NCBI GenBank assembly: GCA_947372155.1
Contig: CANBSM010000038.1
Location: 1-10,342 of the forward strand
Reading direction: 5' to 3'
Origin: Burkholderiaceae bacterium
Lineage (GTDB): Bacteria > Pseudomonadota > Gammaproteobacteria > Burkholderiales > Burkholderiaceae
DNA length: 10,342 nucleotides
Positions 7,707 through 10,342 of this stretch are shown piece after piece. Positions within the stretch are counted from its first letter, which is position 1, and every line of letters starts with the position of its first letter. The notes beneath the pieces are model-generated. The model saw only the letters and a program-made list of their open reading frames with translations, searched no databases and was not told the origin of the DNA. The position numbers and the translations under genes are program-made.

Positions 7707-7736
7707 CGGACATTCACATCGTAACCACCATAAAAT
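7707..7736 (+). promoter_or_regulatory. Candidate promoter of the thiL-pgpA-pncC operon
   Basis: CGGACA (7707-7712, four of six to -35) and TAAAAT (7731-7736, five of six to -10) are 18 bases apart. The -10 ends five bases before ATG 7742, which places the transcription start at or next to the A of the start codon. This suggests a leaderless or nearly leaderless message. The GGGG at 7737-7740 is too close to the ATG to act as a ribosome site. Confidence 0.45.
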
Positions 7737-7741
7737 GGGGC

Positions 7742-8767
7742 ATGTCTTCTTATTCCAAACCCCTTGGGGAATTTGACCTCATTGAACGTTTTTTCAAAAC
7801 GGGTGCGGTTTCACTGCGCACAGATGCCGATCAAGCAATCACCCTGGGTATTGGTGATGACTGCGCCCTAATCAAGCCGCCTGCAAATGAAGAAATAGCT
7901 GTTACCAGCGATATGTTGGTTGAGGGCAGGCACTTTTTTGCAGGTGCTAATCCCGAGCTATTGGGCCGCAAAGCCCTTGCAGTCAACCTTTCAGACCTAG
8001 CTGCTATGGGCGCAAGGCCACTCGGATTTACCTTGGCAATTGCCCTACCAGCAGTAGATGAGGTCTGGCTCGAAGCTTTTTCTAAAGGCCTGTTTGCCAT
8101 TGCTAAGGAGTATTCCTGCCCCCTTATTGGTGGCGACACCACTGCCGGCCCCCTCACCATCTCCATTACGGCCTTGGGCAGCGCGCCCACTGGCAAAGCC
8201 ATACGCAGATCAGGCGCTCAGGCAGGCGATGACATTTGGGTCTCAGGAGCGATTGGGGATGCAAGGCTGGCTCTTGCTGCACTGCGTCATGAAATCCATC
8301 TTTCCAAGCAAGATTTGCAACAAATTGAATACCGCATGCACCAACCAACGCCACGAATGGAATTAGGGACTCACTTACGAGATGTGGCAAGCGCCGCTTT
8401 AGACGTGTCCGATGGATTGCTAGGGGACCTACGTCATCTCTTGGGGCAGTCAAAAGTAGATGCACAAATTGAGCTAGATCGTTTGCCAAAATCTGTCACA
8501 CTGCAAAAACAGGAGATGTCTATTCAAAATCAATTTGCTGCGTGCGGTGGAGATGATTACGAACTTTGCTTTACTGCATCCTCAAGTCAGCATGAAAAAA
8601 TCCAAGCGATTGGCAAGTCACTCAACTTACCAATCACACGCATTGGAAAAATTCTTCCCAAAGCAGGTGCGGAAGTAAAAGTATCCTTAGTCAATTCATT
8701 AGGAGAAGTGATGAGCGATATAGAAGCAGCACCTCTTTTAAACTCATTTGATCACTTTGCAGCATGA
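7742..8767 (+). CDS. thiL: Thiamine-monophosphate kinase
   Basis: Phosphorylates thiamine monophosphate with ATP to thiamine diphosphate, the active cofactor; cytoplasmic last step of the pathway. It is 341 residues, normal for the family (E. coli 325). The N-terminal GEFDLIERFF (9-18) is the usual opening. Mg-ATP motifs are present: GIGDDCA (36-42), SDMLVEGRHF (57-66), NLSDLAAMGA (82-91), IGGDTT (129-134), DVSDGL (221-226) and CGGDDYE (268-274). All acidic metal ligands appear present. The call as ThiL over other PurM-like kinases (HypE, SelD) rests on the start motif, AVNLSDLAAMGA and the neighbouring pgpA; thiL-pgpA adjacency is also seen in E. coli. Its stop overlaps the pgpA start as ATGA, so the two are translationally coupled. 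No TPP riboswitch is recognisable in the short upstream spacer. Confidence 0.96.
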   Translation: MSSYSKPLGEFDLIERFFKTGAVSLRTDADQAITLGIGDDCALIKPPANEEIAVTSDMLVEGRHFFAGANPELLGRKALAVNLSDLAAMGARPLGFTLAIALPAVDEVWLEAFSKGLFAIAKEYSCPLIGGDTTAGPLTISITALGSAPTGKAIRRSGAQAGDDIWVSGAIGDARLALAALRHEIHLSKQDLQQIEYRMHQPTPRMELGTHLRDVASAALDVSDGLLGDLRHLLGQSKVDAQIELDRLPKSVTLQKQEMSIQNQFAACGGDDYELCFTASSSQHEKIQAIGKSLNLPITRIGKILPKAGAEVKVSLVNSLGEVMSDIEAAPLLNSFDHFAA

Positions 8768-9324
8768 CTAATACTCAATATTCCGCAGAAGTGAAGCCAA
8801 ACTTTAAATGGGTGTTTCAAACTGCTAGCCGCACTCTTGCTTTTGGCTTTGGTAGCGGCCTAAGCCCCATAGCTCCAGGCACTGCTGGCACCCTCTGGGC
8901 TTGGGCAGCCTTTCTAGTAGGCGAATACTTTCTAAGTACAGAAGACTTCCTGTGGATTATTGGTGGCGGCATTTTGCTTGGCTGCTGGATCTGTGGCTAT
9001 GTCAGCGAAGAGTTAGGTAAAAAAGATTTTGGTGGAATAGTTTGGGATGAAATTGTTGCCTTTTGGTTGGTGCTTATTTTTGTCATGCCGGCGAACATTT
9101 GGATGCAGCTGATTGCTTTTGCGCTGTTCCGATTTTTTGATGCAATCAAACCAGGCCCTATTGGAGTGATTGATCGTCACTTTAAAAATTCTACAAGTGA
9201 TACGACTCAACACTCAAGCTATCCAGAAATAATATGGCGTGGTTTTGGTATTGTGGTTGATGATCTGGCGGCTGCGTTCTGTACACTGCTCGTGATGGCC
9301 CTATTACAGTTCTTCATTAAATAA
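8764..9324 (+). CDS. pgpA: Phosphatidylglycerophosphatase A
   Basis: Integral inner-membrane enzyme that dephosphorylates phosphatidylglycerophosphate to phosphatidylglycerol. It has 186 residues. The family signatures are present: GSGLSPIAPGTAGTL (30-44), the acidic cluster WDEIVAF (94-100), RFFDAIKPGPI (123-133) and GFGIVVDDLAAA (160-171), with hydrophobic segments around 45-57, 63-80, 96-121 and 168-186. The cytoplasmic loop between DRHF (137-140) and GFG (160) carries about 18 polar residues (141-158, Ser/Thr/His-rich) more than E. coli PgpA, where the equivalent of DRH runs almost directly into GGMGIMIDD. Conserved residues on both sides are intact, so activity is expected. The start overlaps the thiL stop (ATGA) and the stop overlaps the next start (TAATG), so the trio is one coupled operon. 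Confidence 0.94.
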   Translation: MTNTQYSAEVKPNFKWVFQTASRTLAFGFGSGLSPIAPGTAGTLWAWAAFLVGEYFLSTEDFLWIIGGGILLGCWICGYVSEELGKKDFGGIVWDEIVAFWLVLIFVMPANIWMQLIAFALFRFFDAIKPGPIGVIDRHFKNSTSDTTQHSSYPEIIWRGFGIVVDDLAAAFCTLLVMALLQFFIK

Positions 9325-9803
9325 TGAATACAACTGACCTCACTAAAACCTTAGCCGAGATTTTGCTTTCCAGAAATTGGACGGTGTCACTTGCAGAGTC
9401 TTGCACTGGCGGTCTTGTTTCCGCTACCCTGACAGAGCTTGCGGGCTCAAGTGCATGGTTTGAACGTGGCTACATCACTTACAGCAATGAAGCCAAAACG
9501 GATTCCCTTGATGTCCCAGCCCAGCTGATTGAGTCCCATGGGGCTGTTAGCGAACAGGTAGCCAAGGCTATGGCCGAGGGGGCACGAATCCACTCTGGCA
9601 GCAATGTAGCTGTCTCTATTACCGGAATTGCAGGACCATCTGGTGGATCAGCCGAAAAACCAGTGGGGACGGTTTGTTTTGGCTGGGCTACCGAGAATCA
9701 AACTCTGACTCAAACGATCCATTTTGATGGCGATCGCCAAGCAGTAAGGCGGCAAGCAACTGAATTTGCACTAACTGAGTTAATCGCACTACTCAGCAGT
9801 TAA
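9324..9803 (+). CDS. pncC: Nicotinamide-nucleotide amidase (CinA C-terminal domain protein)
   Basis: Hydrolyses nicotinamide mononucleotide to nicotinate mononucleotide and ammonia, recycling the NMN released by DNA ligase and other NAD-consuming reactions; cytoplasmic. It is 159 residues, the length of stand-alone PncC (E. coli about 165), without the N-terminal COG1058 domain of full CinA. The active-site run is LAESCTGGL (23-31), with the conserved Ser at 26. GYITYSNEAK (49-58) supplies the conserved Tyr and Lys, and SITGIAGPSGG follows. The domain is whole, so this is not a truncated gene. Its ATG shares a base with the pgpA stop and no Shine-Dalgarno is visible, so translation probably depends on upstream ribosomes. 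It is often annotated cinA or competence/damage-inducible protein A; the amidase name fits better. Confidence 0.93.
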   Translation: MNTTDLTKTLAEILLSRNWTVSLAESCTGGLVSATLTELAGSSAWFERGYITYSNEAKTDSLDVPAQLIESHGAVSEQVAKAMAEGARIHSGSNVAVSITGIAGPSGGSAEKPVGTVCFGWATENQTLTQTIHFDGDRQAVRRQATEFALTELIALLSS

Positions 9804-9821
9804 GCACAAATCCAAACTGCT
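9795..9821. terminator. Weak hairpin between convergent pncC and corA
   Basis: AGCAGTT (9795-9801) and AACTGCT (9815-9821) form a perfect seven-base inverted repeat around a 13-base loop that includes most of the pncC stop codon. It fills the 20-base gap before the corA stop. No T-run follows on either strand, so it is at best a weak terminator or a chance repeat. Confidence 0.3.
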
Positions 9822-9823
9822 AA

Positions 9824-10342
9824 TTACTTCATCCAGCCTTTGCTATGGAAATACCAAAGCGGAATAATTGCTGAAACCACCATCGCACCAATAGCCATCG
9901 GATAACCCCAAGTCGCATCTAACTCAGGCATATGCTTGTAGTTCATACCCCAAATACTAGCAAGCAAAGTTGGTGGCATTAAGGCTACAGATACCACCGA
10001 GAAGATCTTGATGATCTTAGATTGGTTCAAGTTAATGAAACCGACGGTAGCATCCATCAAGAAGTTAATCTTATCGAACAAGAAAGCGGTATGGTTTTCA
10101 AGGGAATCAATATCGCGCAAAATTTGACGCGCTTCTTCTTGCTGCTCGTCAGAGAGTAACTTGCTGCGCATCAAGAAAGACAAGGCTCTGCGAGTATCCA
10201 TCACATTACGACGAATACGTCCGTTGGTGTCTTCCTCTTTTGCAATCGTCTCGAGAACTTGCTCTGCATCCGCATCATTAATGTCATCTTGCAAGACGCG
10301 TTTACCAGCTTGTTCTAGGTTTTCATAAACCTCTTCCAAAGC
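9824..10342 (-). CDS. corA: Magnesium/cobalt transporter CorA, 3' part
   Basis: C-terminal 172 residues of a CorA-type pentameric inner-membrane channel for Mg2+ (and Co2+). The gene enters from the right edge with no start in view; a TTG at 10339 is an internal Leu codon and not a start, because the reading frame continues through Ala to the edge. The visible part holds the long stalk helix rich in charged residues, then the first membrane helix (from about IIKIFSVVSVALMPP), which ends in the GMN selectivity motif (bases 9941-9949). A short periplasmic loop (YKHMPELDATWGYP) precedes the second membrane helix and the positively charged tail HSKGWMK. Both ends of this half look normal for CorA, which is usually about 320 residues in total. 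It converges on pncC. Confidence 0.95.
   Translation of the reverse strand, partial: ALEEVYENLEQAGKRVLQDDINDADAEQVLETIAKEEDTNGRIRRNVMDTRRALSFLMRSKLLSDEQQEEARQILRDIDSLENHTAFLFDKINFLMDATVGFINLNQSKIIKIFSVVSVALMPPTLLASIWGMNYKHMPELDATWGYPMAIGAMVVSAIIPLWYFHSKGWMK

Noticed and set aside
7636..7741. TPP riboswitch ahead of thiL
   Set aside because: The spacer is only 106 bases, is shared with the maeB promoter, and lacks a recognisable CTGAGA THI-box core.
7831..8202. 123-residue open frame on the reverse strand opposite thiL
   Set aside because: Antisense shadow of thiL; no ribosome site and no family resemblance.
9324..9803. Truncated cinA pseudogene
   Set aside because: The amidase domain is complete and the length matches stand-alone PncC proteins, so it is an intact gene.
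1..10342. Mobile element, defence island, CRISPR array or biosynthetic cluster
   Set aside because: No transposase, integrase, direct-repeat array, tRNA scar or composition shift was seen; nearly every base is accounted for by housekeeping genes.

Overview
The window looks like ordinary chromosomal core sequence from a small-genome, moderate-GC betaproteobacterium of the Burkholderiaceae, most likely Polynucleobacter or a close relative. This is judged from protein character (a Burkholderia-type GapA with the run LTQYD..HGRFP, a fused malic enzyme/phosphotransacetylase, a 150-residue Fur), near-balanced base composition and short intergenic spaces. The taxon is an inference from recalled families, not a search. 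I see no mobile element, phage gene, CRISPR array, tRNA or rRNA, and the longest gap between genes is about 130 bases.

Layout, left to right. A forward fur gene (iron-responsive repressor) converges on a reverse tkt-gap pair, with a strong bidirectional hairpin terminator between them. tkt (transketolase) is upstream and gap (glyceraldehyde-3-phosphate dehydrogenase) downstream, 38 bases apart. Divergent from tkt, with only 43 bases between starts, is rsmE (16S rRNA m3U1498 methyltransferase). rsmE converges on a reverse gene for a barstar-family protein with a long N-terminal extension; a hairpin that includes the rsmE stop codon separates them. Upstream of the barstar gene is an AT-rich 128-base spacer holding a 17-bp-stem inverted repeat and three related TTATGTRA boxes. 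Then comes reverse maeB (NADP-malic enzyme with a C-terminal phosphotransacetylase-like domain). Divergent from maeB is a tightly overlapped forward operon thiL-pgpA-pncC (thiamine phosphate kinase, phosphatidylglycerophosphatase A, NMN amidase). It converges on the 3' half of corA (Mg2+ transporter), which runs off the right edge.

Functionally, gap, tkt and maeB serve central carbon flow: triose oxidation, sugar-phosphate interconversion, and malate to pyruvate with NADPH. The thiL product, thiamine diphosphate, is the cofactor transketolase needs. The other genes are housekeeping and share no evident pathway.

I do not see a clearly new system. The points most worth a second look are the barstar-family inhibitor without a visible partner RNase and its structured upstream spacer; an Ala in place of the usual acidic residue in the GapA cofactor loop; possible leaderless starts at rsmE and thiL; and a roughly 18-residue polar insertion in PgpA.
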